Below are positions 40,801 to 49,994 of a stretch of 64,000 nt of DNA, in pieces. The stretch's first letter is position 1, and every line of letters starts with the position of its first letter. This DNA comes from Phlebotomus papatasi (Eukaryota > Arthropoda > Insecta > Diptera > Psychodidae), in assembly GCF_024763615.1 (NCBI RefSeq), contig NC_077223.1, forward strand, positions 56,792,627-56,856,626. The letters run 5' to 3'. A program made the position numbers and the translations under genes. The notes beneath the pieces are model-generated. The model did no database searches, had not been told where the DNA came from, and saw nothing but the letters and a program-made list of their open reading frames with translations.

Positions 40801-43800
40801 AATTGCATAAGGAATTTTTGAGTTATTTTTTTATTATAACTTTTAAGATTTAAAAATTTTCTTTTTAATAATAGCGCCCCTAGCGGTGGTTTTATGAACT
40901 TGCGATGTTAGAAGGAGAAGTGGCATTTCACGAGAGCTTTCCAAAAAGCCCTCACTTTTTAAATTCTGACAATTAGAACCGGAGTTATGGCCATTTTAAG
41001 AAATTTTTTTTGGACCCTTATAGCTCGGGTCAGGGGGGTCGGGGGACCTTAAGTTTGGTATCGATGGAAAGCTCTAAGGCCCAGCTATAACATACTAAAA
41101 TTTGAGCCCGCTCGATGCCATAGGGGCGGAGCTATTGAGAAAACAAAAAAAGGGGGGTCTTCAAAATGGCGGAAGGAGGGGTGGGGGGTGGGGGGTCAAT
41201 GCACCAAGTTGCAATTTTCATACGATATTTAACCTTTGCCGAAAACCGCAAGTCGATATCTTTTTTAGTTTAGGAGCTATTAAGCTCCAAAGAGCGGCCG
41301 GACGGCCGGCCGGACGGCCGGCCGGCCGGCCGGGAACGTAACTTAGCCCCCCATATATTCGTGATCAGGAAGTGGCGAAACACATTTTGGCCAAGTTTGA
41401 GCGCGATCGGAGGACATGAAATTTTGTTAGGATTATAGTAGGTGAGATTGTTAAGAATCTCACCTAATATAAGCCTCAAAGTACTATTTGGTATTTTTAT
41501 GTATGCTAATCAGTATATTAGTGATCCATTTAACTATATCTGTGCGTTTGAACTTTAAAATTTTACAATAAATTAATAAAAAAAAATAGATGTAATTGCT
41601 ACTGTTTACTCTGTACCTCGGATCGTCACGAATTTAATCAGGTTTTAATCGCGGAAAATTGATTTTATAAATTAAATATACACTAATGCACTGTATTCTT
41701 GTGAGAATTAACTGGTAAAAAGTAGCTAATAATTTTTAAAATTTCATTTTAATTGGTGCAATAATATGACAATAGCTTGACGATCCGAGGAACACTGTCG
41801 ATCGCTGATGCTCTTCCCTTACATATACTCTGAAGATTTCGAGTTAAACTCTATCTGCGCGGTTGCAGATATTTTTTATTCTATTTGGAGAGGGATGAAG
41901 AATATCAATTGTGCAGAATTTAAGTACTTTTCTTGATCTCAATGTTGTTTAAATGATTTAAAAACACATCCTCAGAGCTCTTCAATCCTTCCCGTTTGGT
42001 GATTAAAAATTTTGATATGGAAAACTGATGAATTCTATTTTCTAAAGCACAAAAATCTATAGTTGTCAGCACGCTCGTTGAATATTCATATAATATTATT
42101 TTTATCATATAAATTTTATAATTTAAAAATCCAAAAATGTTTCATCTCAGCAAATTCGGAAGTTATATAGTATTTCAGATATCTCCTTTGAAATGTAAAT
42201 GTGTTATTTGATATATTAGTTTAAAGTTTGAATTTATCAATTATAAAAATATTAAGTTTCCCGAATCACCAAATACAGAACAGTCTTATCGCAACAGGAA
42301 AAGGTGCGAAAAGAGATCTTTGACCAAAAGTCTCTTATCGCTAATCCCCATACAGTTTTGTCGCAGAGTCAATCAATTCAGCCTTAATTGCTAAAGTCTT
42401 GTTATGCCGACAGACTGTGTTATCTCTCTTCGCGTGCTAATGCTGGGTGTCTCAATGGAGGCAGGGCGCAAAATGTTATGCAAAAATCTTATATATTAAT
42501 AGCGCCAGCCAAGTTGTTTAGATAGTCATGCAAATTTGGGTGGAGAAACACGACGGATTTTGAAGTGATCGTATGGGTATACTTTTTTCAGTTGGATGGA
42601 TCTCTCTTGTGTTTTTGGATAGGAAATGGCGCAAAATAAAACTTGGCGAAAGTTATGGGTGATGGTGTTTCAGGACAAGCCAAGAAGATTCATTGTTGAG
42701 GCGCGTCTCTTGCGACATAAGGTGAATTGGTAGTGCTCAGTCAATCTTCACCAACATTTAGCCACGCACTCAGGTGGAATGAATTCTTGCTAAATGATTT
42801 TCCATTATGGTACGTGGAGCAAAAAAAAAGGCCTCGGAAGATCTACATATTGGGTTGTGGATTGAGTTACTCAATGACAAAATTTCTTTGCCAACAAGTG
42901 CAGAATGGTGCGAAGAATTGCCTTTAGAGCTTCATCAGAGATAGACATCTGCGGCACCATCAGTTCACAAAGGTGCACATTGTCTGCCTTCTTTCATCTC
43001 AAATTTCATATTATGACGAGAAATTCAATTCTCTCAATTTTTCGTATCCTTCCGCTATAGACTTTTATTTTAGGACATGGTAAATCAACTCATGTGTAAC
43101 ACCTATAATTTCCTCAAGTCTCACCAAACAATCTCCTCTTCTTTGACACCCCTCAAAATATGTTGGAAAAACAATGAGGGATTCTTTAAGTCCGTCTTTT
43201 AAAGATAAATACAGTTTCCTCTTTATCGTAAAGCTGAAAAATCACTTAATGGGAGCGAAGAGAACAAAATTGATGCCCTACTAAAATTGATAACATTTGT
43301 CACAAAGAGTCACAATAGTACATCTTTCTATTAACGCTTCTACAGATGTACGATGTATAAACCCTCAAATAAAAGAATACAGCTAATTGAGGTTGTATGT
43401 TCAAGCTAATAAGTATTAGATGTAAGATACACATATCCAAAATCTTTCATCAGATAACACCAAGGTGCTCATTTTTCTTCTTTTCCATAAACTATCTTCA
43501 AGTGAAAAAAAGAATGTCACCCAGAGGCTGCAAAATGGCAAATTGTCTGTAAGATCTCAAATTACAGTGCAGTGGTGAACCTAATTAGATCGCCGCGAAA
43601 AGACAGCACGTGCGCGATGAACAAATTGAAAACAATCCTATTGGACTTTTTACTGGAATATCATTAAAGAGTAGCGAAGAAGAAGATGGAAAGTGTGCAG
43701 AGGAAATCTTTTTGCATCAAAAAGCAATCATAAGAGTGGTCATTCAAGGTTGAGAAAGATGTCAGCGTGCCCTAATGGGATTATTGATCAGCGGTATGAG

Positions 43801-46800
43801 ATTGAAGATTGTAGCTCTTCTATCGGTTTTATCTCATTAGATTTTACCATTTCTAAGGCAAGATAAAAAACCAGAATTACAGATAGAAATATCTTCTGTA
43901 CCTATTTATATATCAAAAAATATATATATACAAAATTTTGTGATTATAAGAAGCATTTTTGGAAGGTTGTGTCATAAATTCACTTCTTATTCCATAATAT
44001 TGTTCTTTTCTTTTGAATATACGTATTCATTGTATAATGAAATCAACGACTGTTGCTTGGAAATAAGAGTGTGAAAATATTCTTTAACATTATTGCTGCC
44101 ATCAATCACTACGCATCAAAGTCCAAAGTGTCACCTTACCATTTCATTCGCGTGTATATTTGTTGGCTAAAGAATTCTACCGCATCAGCAATTTGACCAA
44201 ATTGCTGGACAAAACAATTCTCATGTTTTCTTGGAGCTCTATAACAGAAACCCTATATGAAGAATTTTTTCATAGTCATGCAAAACCTCAATTTATGAGT
44301 TTCTTTTGCGCTTCACACTTTCATCTTTTGCGTTAGGACGTGACTTCTTCGCTCACTTCATGGTTGTGACCTTTTAATTGCCAACTGCATGATGTGTTTA
44401 GCAATAATTTTAGGATTAATGCGGGTGGTTTTTGTGGAGAAAATGGATTTTTTTTACTGGTTGTGCAATAGAAATGATTTCTAATAGTTACCTTTTATCT
44501 TGTTATTTTTTTCAGGCATCTCTAGCATCAGCGTCGCAGTTTCTTTTCTCAGCTCTCGATGGACGAGCATATTTTGGCGATATAACTGTACTGATACCAA
44601 ACACATGGCCAGATGTCTGTCTCCCGCCAAATCGCACATTTACCACTTCCAGTGGCGAACGCAGTGATATCACCCTAACTTCAATCCATCCGATACACGG
44701 TGAAGCAATCTGGACGCAGCAGGCAGGAGGATGTGGCGAAGCTGGCGAACAAATTTTCATGAGCTATACTGGTCTAAACCGCGGGACTTTCGCCAAGGAG
44801 TTCGTGCGTGAATGGGCTAAGTACCGCTATGGAGTTTTCGATGAAAGGGGTTTTGCCAGGGATCCTGTCTATCCCAAATGCTTTATGACAGACAAAAGAC
44901 ACGTAACTGGATGCTCAGATTCTCCCATTAATACTGAAGGTATCTGCGAGGATAATCTCACAAATTACAACATCTCAACCGCTATTGATCCGAATTCACG
45001 CACGAGTATTATGTATGCAGCTGAAGCGTCAAGTGTTGTAATGTTCTGTGACGAAGGAAATCACAATAAATTCGCTCCTACAAAGCATAATCATCTATGT
45101 GGTCGCCAGAGTACCCTTGATGTCATCTTAAAGCATACTGACTTTGTCTCTAGCAATATAGTCTCTGTAACTTCGCCTTCGTCTATTGTTAATACTCATC
45201 CTATTTTCACATACAAGAAACGAACTACGACTCGCTATGTAATTGTAATTGATGAGACACAGGATATGCAGATACGCGAGTCCTGGAGCTTCCTCAGAAA
45301 CGCCATTAGAAAATGGGTAGTCTATGATCTACCACGCAATACTGAAGTTGGTGTTGTATTGGCTAATGATACAGCTGCCGATAAAATTTTACCAATATCA
45401 TCCCTTATGGTACCCAAAACAAGGGATCTTGTAGCATCTTTCATTCCATATTCTCCCAACGATTCAAGACAACCAGCGTGTATCAACTGTGCAATAAGGG
45501 ACGCTATCAGGATGTTACGTGAAAGGAGTCGTCTTATTGGACCAGCTAGCAATGTAATTTTGGTAATAGCCCCTGGCATGGACTATAATACTGATCACCA
45601 TTCACTATCGTTGGAAGCCAATTCAGCTAAAATTAGGATCGTCACCGTGAATTATCCAGGTAAAAAGTAGAATGATTCTTACTGTGTTATCACACTTGCA
45701 CATTAAAATTTTAATACGATACACATTAATTGTCGCTGATTGTCCAAATATGTAATTTATGTGTTTGAATCATTTTATATTCAAAATTTGATCTATTTGT
45801 TGATAAAAAGGTAGACTTGGCCCGCAAAATTTGATATAAATTGATCTATAGCGTTAATGCGAAAAATTAATGCGATTTTCTCATTAATTTTTTAATGTGA
45901 AAAATATTTATGCTTTAGGTAAATTTAAACTTATTTTTGTAGGCCAAGTCCACTTCTTTATCAATAAATAGAAAAACCCCAAATATTGAGTGACTCAAAG
46001 ACACAAATAACATATTTGGACGCTCACAAGCGACAATTAATGTGAATCACATTAAAATTTTAATGTGCAAAACGCCGTTATACTAGGAACTATCAACTAA
46101 ATCTTTTTTTTTCTGTCTTTTAGGTGTAATCCGCAGACAACCTTTGGATATTTTAGCTGCAAAAACTGATGGTTCTTCTTTTACTATAATGGAAAACAAG
46201 TACAACGGTGAAAAAACATTCTTATCAACGTACTTTGAGCTCACAAATATACTTTTCCACATTGGAACACAGTATTATGAAGGGAATCCTTCTGATTTAC
46301 CCGTAGAAATTCACCGTAAAGAACTTGTTGATATTGTTGAAGATGCAAATTCTGCCAAAAGAATCAGTCGCCTTATCACTGGTAGCTTTATGCTAGACAA
46401 TTCAATGGGTGTTCCATCATCTTTCTTTGTGTACACGCACAACGGAGAGCATCCTTTGATACATAGCCTCAAGCTCATCAGTCCCAATGGAGTTGTGTAT
46501 TCTACTAAAAGTGATTCTCGTTTATCCGTAAAGCAATTGATGATTCCTGCGACAATTAATGAAACTGGAACATGGACTTATACAATTGAAAGATTTAATG
46601 GAAATCCTCAACCTCACTACGTACAAGTGATGGTTACTCCAAGGAGTACAGACGCAGCTGTTATAAGAGCTAAGGCTTGGATCAAGCGAAGTTTTCAAGG
46701 AGGACCTTATCGTCTCTTCGCCGAAGTGAAGAAGGGACTTTTGCCAGTTCTTTCAGCACTTGTTGAAGTCCGAATAACTCGACTGAATATACAATGTAAT

Positions 46801-49800
46801 GCTACAGTGGATTGCTTTAGGAATTTTAAGCTATTGGATACTGGCAGTGGTGATCCTGATGTAACCCGAGGGGACGGCATATATTCAAGATACTTCAGCA
46901 GTGCTGACATGGGAGTTGGATCATACAAACTGGAAGTTACTGTCACAGATAACGGTAATACAGCATATTCCCTTGCGGATGAAGCATTTACGAGGAATCT
47001 AGATGGCAAAGGTCAACCGTGCTGTGGTAGTGTTATACCAGTACCATCTAAGCAACCTCTGCCTCCGTTCCAAAGAGTTCTGCCGGCTATCACAATTTTT
47101 GTCACCAAAGAACAATCTGATCTCGAAAGTAAGGAGATTTATGGAAGAATTGGAGATCTTAAAGCTGAGGTAAGATTATTTTACTTATGTTTTTTTACGC
47201 CTCGAACTCAAAGAGAGAGCAGTTATATAATCGACTTTTTTTTCAACTTCTCACTGTTCTGGAGCTTAAACGCTAAGAGATATCGACTTCCGGTTTTCAA
47301 TGACCCCTCCTCAAATGACATTATCTCGTACCCAACTTCTTTACTTTCCCCCCTCCCCTTTCGTACGTTCCCTATCCCTCAAAAATTGGTCAAAAATTAG
47401 GTTTTTCCCATTTGCAAAAAATTGGCCCAAGCTTTTTCAATGATTTTTGGATATGTTTTAGAGCTGGTCCTGGCGAACATTTCGCCCAAACATACCTATG
47501 ACTGGAAAATTCGCCATTTTGAATTATTGAAGGTCAAAGTTTAACCACTTTGGAAGACTCATTTTTCAACCGATTTGGTTAAATTTGGTTTTTTTTTTGG
47601 AAAAGTGTTGGAGACCAAGTCCCCTGGGTCAAACAAAATCAAGAGATAGTGGACTGTATTTATTTTTATCGACTGATTTTACGCGTGGCGGAATGAAAGA
47701 ACTTGATTAATTATGGCGGTGACTGATTGGCTAATTATTTCAATAAATAATTTTGTTTGTTTGCATGTGTTAATGTGTTGATGTTTCCTAAAATGTAACC
47801 TACATTTCAATTCACTCCTTAAATAAGATAATTCAATTCTTACTTTAACACAAACGGCCTCCGTTTGCTTCCATCAACCTCAAGCTATTTCACGAGTTTA
47901 CAATCTGTAATGTAATGATTTTCATACTATCGCCATATTGAATTTCTCTAATTTTTCTCTTTCAACCTACCAAGTTATAAAACTCTTTATCCTGACTCAG
48001 GACCTAGCTTGATCGTCTCCCAAGGAGTTCAGCCAAACTTATACAATAAATACTACTAAATTACATAGGTTTTAACATGAGAAAATATCCTAACTTACGC
48101 AAATTCCTTTCCCAAAAGAATTACACAACTGCACGTCACGCCACGCTTTTCACAAAAAGACTGACAAATTTGCCGGAAGGGCTTACATAATAAACCTTCA
48201 AATATTTCCGCCAGTTGGCGCTCGCGTTTCCTACAAAAAGTATTGCAATTTCAAACCCGGCTGCATCGGTCTTCATCGGTAATGAATCGGTTAAGTACCG
48301 ATTTTTTGATTTTCAAATGATTTTATGATTTATGAATCAATTTGATCTCTAGTAGATCAGTGATTCCAAAAGATTATGCAAAAAGCTAATTCACGGTGAG
48401 CTCTATCTCGTGAGTTCGAGCATTCCGCAAAGCTGGGACGCTTTGCCATCTCTTTTTATAAATATTCTAATATGTGTAAATTTATCCTTCTAGGTACTTG
48501 AAGGTATGAAAGTTCGCCTCAGCTGGACATCACCGGACCTCGGTGGACTGAATGTGGCTCGGTATGAGGTGAAATATGCAACATCTATTGAGGATATTGT
48601 GAATAATTACGAAACAGCAGCAATCATGTGGACACATGATCAACCGTTTGCATTCTCAATTGGAGATGAAACATCCTTCATCCTCAATATGACCACAGAA
48701 CCCGAACTCATAGGTCAGCCACTATATTTTGCAATTCGAGCTTACGCACAACTCTCCAAAGATGCCTTGGCCAGTCAAGTGTCCAATTACGTACGCGTAT
48801 TTGTGTCACGACCCAGTCTTCCGTCCACAGCCCCTCCCAACTATGCCACCGATGGGATTTATTCATCGTGGCCATTTGGAAATGAAAGCGACAATTCTGA
48901 CAATATCATCCCACGTATCGCACAAAGTATCAATATTGGTTTAGAGTTGATAATTCCAATAATTGGTGGAATTATTTTGTTGATTGTCCTAATTTTCATA
49001 TACTGCTACTGTTCAGTAGCAAAAAGGAGGTCCGGAGGTGGCGAGAAGAAGAAGACTCTAAAACAGCTAAAGAATGAAAATAATTTAGTTAATGTAATTG
49101 TTCCATCGCCAGTTCATCAGAATCACCAAAATAATATGCATACAGAAAAAGCCCTTGATAACTCAACATTGCAGAATTACGAAGCATTGCATGATGTTCA
49201 GGATCTGCACACCGTCGGTGTTCCCATTTATAGTTTAGATGATGATCTCCGGGCCAAAAATCGCTATTCACTCGTTCACCACCAGGAGCAGCAGTTGATT
49301 GAGGAACTGAAGCAAACCCACCATATGCAAAGAGAAATCCCAGTCACGCTTTCCGGTACTTACGGACCTCAGGGTCTCAGCATTATTTCCACTAGTAATA
49401 CACTTGGTCGCAATGGACGTACACTCAGTCCCTACGAATCCTGGACAGCATCTCAACTTTTGACTGAACACGAACGTCGCCATAGCCCAACAGATGAACT
49501 TCTGATGCCCAATGGCAATACCTGTATTGACGGGCTAGTAGATCATGTGCCGCCAAATGACCAAATGCTCTTGCTCAATCACAATCGCTCGGATTGTGTA
49601 TCTCTCTCAGGCAGTCACATGGCGCCACCCGTTCCACCCCTTCCCTACAGCGACTACCAAACACAGACCAACTATGTTATCTATGGTAGGGGACAAAACC
49701 AACCTCCACCCATGTACTCAGTGGTTAATCGTAACAATACATCCCCGGGAGCGGCGCCCCCACAGCAATTTGGGGTTAATAGTTCTCTACAAGGCTCACT

Positions 49801-49852
49801 GAATTCCGTCAATTCAAGTGAACGGAAGAGACGCAATGTGACCATGGTGTAG
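22659..49852 (+). CDS. CLCA: CLCA-family protein (calcium-activated chloride channel regulator-like), four coding exons
   Basis: Join 22659-22811, 44516-45659, 46124-47169, 48494-49852: 3702 nt, 1233 residues, with junction phases 0, 1 and 0 in agreement and GT/AG sites throughout. A signal peptide covers residues 1-19 or so. The N-CLCA domain (about 27-270) has the family landmark GGCGEAGEQIF near residue 122. A VWA-type domain (about 290-433) follows, then the CLCA beta-sandwich region with GDGIYSRYF at 682-690, an FN3-like domain (about 786-886), one transmembrane helix (about 930-954) and a 279-residue cytoplasmic tail. The vertebrate relatives are secreted or membrane-attached modulators of calcium-activated chloride currents. 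Oddities: HExxH is replaced by REWAK (149-153) and the MIDAS reads DETQD (297-301), so protease and metal-binding functions are probably lost. The tail has PPxY at 1186-1189 and ends TMV. Several N-glycosylation sequons lie outside the membrane. The family assignment is firm; the function in this species is inferred. Confidence 0.93.
22812..24859 (+). other. CLCA intron 1, left part, no element recognised
   Basis: First 2 kb of the 21.7-kb intron 1 (22812-44515). AT-rich; no exon, RNA or repeat boundary supported. Confidence 0.5.
24862..27112 (+). mobile_element. Family N element, copy 1, interrupted by repeat M
   Basis: Ends GGGTAAGTGTACCAAATTC and GAAATTTGGCACACTTACCC, flanked by TA (24860-24861, 27113-27114). 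Left part 24862-25140 and right part 26967-27112 are separated by repeat M copy 1. Near 25010-25050 the plus strand reads DDAKKALEEFPKGKEL and then a stop, a broken relative of the psq helix-turn-helix in N2. Confidence 0.7.
25141..26966 (+). repeat. Repeat M, copy 1
   Basis: About 1.83 kb, starting GGGACAGATAATCCTAACC and ending in the hairpin around AGGTGAGATTTTG and AATCTCACCT. It contains an internal inverted pair (GAACCGGAGATATGA near 25897 and TCATATCTCCGGTTC near 25948) and a GGCC run near 26804-26826. TAAAG occurs at both flanks and may be a target duplication. The 106-codon ORF at 26612 spans the simple repeat and is probably not a gene. Inserted into element N1 in CLCA intron 1. Confidence 0.8.
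27115..28603 (+). other. CLCA intron 1 stretch, no element recognised
   Basis: AT-rich; no feature supported on either strand. Confidence 0.4.
28604..29461 (-). mobile_element. Family N element, copy 2
   Basis: Right end GCCGAAATTTGGCACACTTTCCC matches the N1 terminus and is followed by TA (29462-29463). The left end is degenerate (ATTCCGGCCACTTTGAG near 28629) and its exact edge is uncertain. Carries a minus-strand transposase-start fragment. Confidence 0.55.
28734..28919 (-). pseudogene. Transposase N-terminal fragment with psq-type helix-turn-helix
   Basis: From an ATG at 28919 it reads MSREKNHPFYENDDVEKALEEF and continues RKGKLLRQSARKFEM, the pattern of a pipsqueak-type DNA-binding helix-turn-helix as found at the start of pogo-like and related transposases. 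The normal continuation is lost; the frame runs into unrelated residues and stops after 62 codons. No DDE catalytic domain is present. The family call is by pattern only. Confidence 0.5.
29464..30889 (+). other. CLCA intron 1 stretch with one unexplained minus-strand ORF
   Basis: The minus-strand ORF 29709-30029 (106 codons) has a fairly protein-like composition but no recognised domain. Otherwise nothing supported. Confidence 0.3.
30892..31113. mobile_element. Family V MITE, copy 1
   Basis: 222 bp with about 26-bp near-perfect inverted termini (GGGGAAAGCGCGCTACCTTC at left, GAAGGTAGCGCGCTTTCCCC at right), flanked by TA (30890-30891, 31114-31115). AT-rich interior, no coding capacity. Confidence 0.85.
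31265..31787. mobile_element. Possible piggyBac-like MITE (TTAA-flanked)
   Basis: 523 bp bounded by TTAA on both sides (31261-31264, 31788-31791) with ends CCCTCAAACAG and CTGATAGAGGG. The inverted termini are short and imperfect. TTAA duplication is the hallmark of piggyBac elements, but TTAA is common in AT-rich DNA. Confidence 0.4.
32146..32435 (+). mobile_element. Pogo-like MITE P, copy 1
   Basis: 290 bp with ends CAGTAGAACCCCGCTATAGG and CCTATAGCGGGGCTCTACTG, flanked by TA. From 32277 it reads MKRARTSTIITKIVEAVEQFQ and then stops, the decayed start of a CENP-B/pogo-type transposase. Copies lie at 51313, 53477 and 57135. Confidence 0.8.
32438..34127 (+). other. CLCA intron 1 stretch
   Basis: No element or gene supported. 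A second ACTCTACTGTAC, resembling the P terminus, occurs near 32563 without a partner. Confidence 0.4.
34132..34271. mobile_element. piggyBac-like MITE L
   Basis: 140 bp with ends CCCTTTAAGGACGA and TCGTCCTTAAAGGG, flanked by TTAA (34128-34131, 34272-34275). Just inside the right end is a 16-bp perfect palindrome, GGGTCACCGGTGACCC. The TTAA duplication and CCC start fit the piggyBac superfamily. Confidence 0.75.
34276..37962 (+). other. CLCA intron 1 stretch
   Basis: No gene or element boundary supported. An AAT trinucleotide run lies near 37612-37640. Confidence 0.4.
37965..38543. mobile_element. Family Z element, copy 2
   Basis: 579 bp with ends GGGGAGACTGGGGCAAAATT and TTTTGCCTCAGTCTCCCC, flanked by TA (37963-37964, 38544-38545). 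The interior has an internal duplication around CGACAAAGTTGTAGAGG and TGCAATGTTGTAGAGC. Non-coding. Confidence 0.75.
38546..39314 (+). other. CLCA intron 1 stretch
   Basis: No feature supported. Confidence 0.4.
39315..39567 (-). mobile_element. Family S MITE, copy 2 (inverted)
   Basis: Reverse-oriented copy of 18150-18405, beginning CACTGAGAGAAATCCG and ending TTTTTTTCTCAG. The right terminus has a substitution (CTCAGGG) and the flanks no longer show TA on both sides. Confidence 0.7.
39621..41469 (+). repeat. Repeat M, copy 2
   Basis: About 1.85 kb, the longest copy and very similar to copy 1 throughout. It has the internal GAACCGGAGATATGA inverted pair (near 40378-40437), a mixed GGCC/GGAC tetranucleotide run (41295-41332) and the terminal hairpin AGGTGAGATTGTTAAGAATC. 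No transposase or reverse transcriptase sequence is recognised, and ORFs crossing the simple repeat are probably spurious. Confidence 0.8.
41615..41791. mobile_element. Small MITE K
   Basis: 177 bp with inverted ends CCTCGGATCGTCA and TGACGATCCGAGG. TA precedes the left end; the right flank is AA, so the duplication is not proven. Confidence 0.5.
41792..44515 (+). other. CLCA intron 1, right end, up to exon 2
   Basis: AT-rich, no element recognised. It ends in a T-rich tract and CAG acceptor at 44506-44515. Confidence 0.5.
44516..45659 (+). CDS. CLCA: CLCA exon 2 (N-CLCA and VWA domains)
   Basis: Acceptor TTTTTTTCAG at 44506-44515; donor GTAAAAAG at 45660. It encodes residues 52-432 plus one base of codon 433. 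The open frame runs 84 bases upstream of the acceptor, but that part reads as intron. It contains the altered protease motif and the VWA-type domain, whose strand-helix pattern begins TRYVIVIDETQD. Confidence 0.92.
45660..46123 (+). other. CLCA intron 2, mostly a foldback element
   Basis: 464-bp intron with donor GTAAAA and acceptor TCTTTTAG. Foldback element T (45696-46070) makes up about four-fifths of it, so the intron would be roughly 90 bp without it. Confidence 0.8.
45696..46070. mobile_element. Foldback MITE T inside CLCA intron 2
   Basis: Left arm begins TTGCACATTAAAATTTTAAT and right arm ends ATTAAAATTTTAATGTGCAA. The arms pair imperfectly over about 150 bp each (for example TCCAAATATG at left against CATATTTGGA at right), so the element folds into one long hairpin. 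GTTAT occurs a few bases outside each end and could be a target duplication. Superfamily unknown. Confidence 0.8.
46124..47169 (+). CDS. CLCA: CLCA exon 3 (beta-sandwich region)
   Basis: Acceptor TTTTAG ends at 46123; donor GAG|GTAAGA at 47170. It completes codon 433 and encodes residues 434-781. It carries the CLCA-specific stretch ending in GDGIYSRYF and a cysteine pair (CNATVDC). The frame remains open past the donor, but that downstream sequence is repeat-like and does not fit the family. Confidence 0.92.
47170..48493 (+). other. CLCA intron 3 with old repeat remnants
   Basis: 1324-bp intron, donor GTAAGA, acceptor CCTTCTAG. 47235-47650 resembles the M-style sequence at 6961-7430. 48260-48465 is an inverted family Q fragment ending GCTGGGACGCTTTGCC. 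No coding exon is recognised inside. Confidence 0.7.
48494..49852 (+). CDS. CLCA: CLCA exon 4 (FN3-like domain, transmembrane helix, cytoplasmic tail)
   Basis: Acceptor TAG ends at 48493; phase 0; stop TAG at 49850-49852; residues 782-1233. The FN3-like segment starts MKVRLSWTSPDLGGLNVARY. A hydrophobic run of about 24 residues is followed by AKRRSGGGEKKK, placing the tail in the cytosol. The tail is rich in Gln, Asn, Ser and Pro, with APPVPPLPY (1158-1166), PPMY (1186-1189) and a C-terminal TMV. Confidence 0.92.
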   Translation, partial: VLEGMKVRLSWTSPDLGGLNVARYEVKYATSIEDIVNNYETAAIMWTHDQPFAFSIGDETSFILNMTTEPELIGQPLYFAIRAYAQLSKDALASQVSNYVRVFVSRPSLPSTAPPNYATDGIYSSWPFGNESDNSDNIIPRIAQSINIGLELIIPIIGGIILLIVLIFIYCYCSVAKRRSGGGEKKKTLKQLKNENNLVNVIVPSPVHQNHQNNMHTEKALDNSTLQNYEALHDVQDLHTVGVPIYSLDDDLRAKNRYSLVHHQEQQLIEELKQTHHMQREIPVTLSGTYGPQGLSIISTSNTLGRNGRTLSPYESWTASQLLTEHERRHSPTDELLMPNGNTCIDGLVDHVPPNDQMLLLNHNRSDCVSLSGSHMAPPVPPLPYSDYQTQTNYVIYGRGQNQPPPMYSVVNRNNTSPGAAPPQQFGVNSSLQGSLNSVNSSERKRRNVTMV

Positions 49853-49988
49853 GCTCACGAGAGAGCGCCCCAAACCAATGTGACTAGTCAGAAAATCCCT
49901 AATGTATAGGCATTAATATCAACTCAGATCCTATGTGAATCTCATATCTCATAATTTTAATATACTTGTATATCATAAGAATTTGAGT

Positions 49989-49994
49989 AATAAA
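49989..49994 (+). terminator. CLCA polyadenylation signal
   Basis: AATAAA 137 bases after the stop codon, the first canonical signal on the strand, giving a short 3' UTR that probably ends near 50010-50020. Confidence 0.65.

Noticed and set aside
44432..44515. CLCA translation starting at the ATG at 44432
   Set aside because: These 28 residues do not resemble a family N-terminus and end exactly at a strong polypyrimidine-CAG acceptor. Exon 1 at 22659 supplies a signal peptide and the missing domain start in matching phase.
47170..47400. Readthrough of CLCA exon 3 to the stop at 47398
   Set aside because: A GTAAGA donor at 47170 matches the phase of exon 4, and the readthrough sequence is repeat-like. 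An alternative truncated isoform cannot be excluded.
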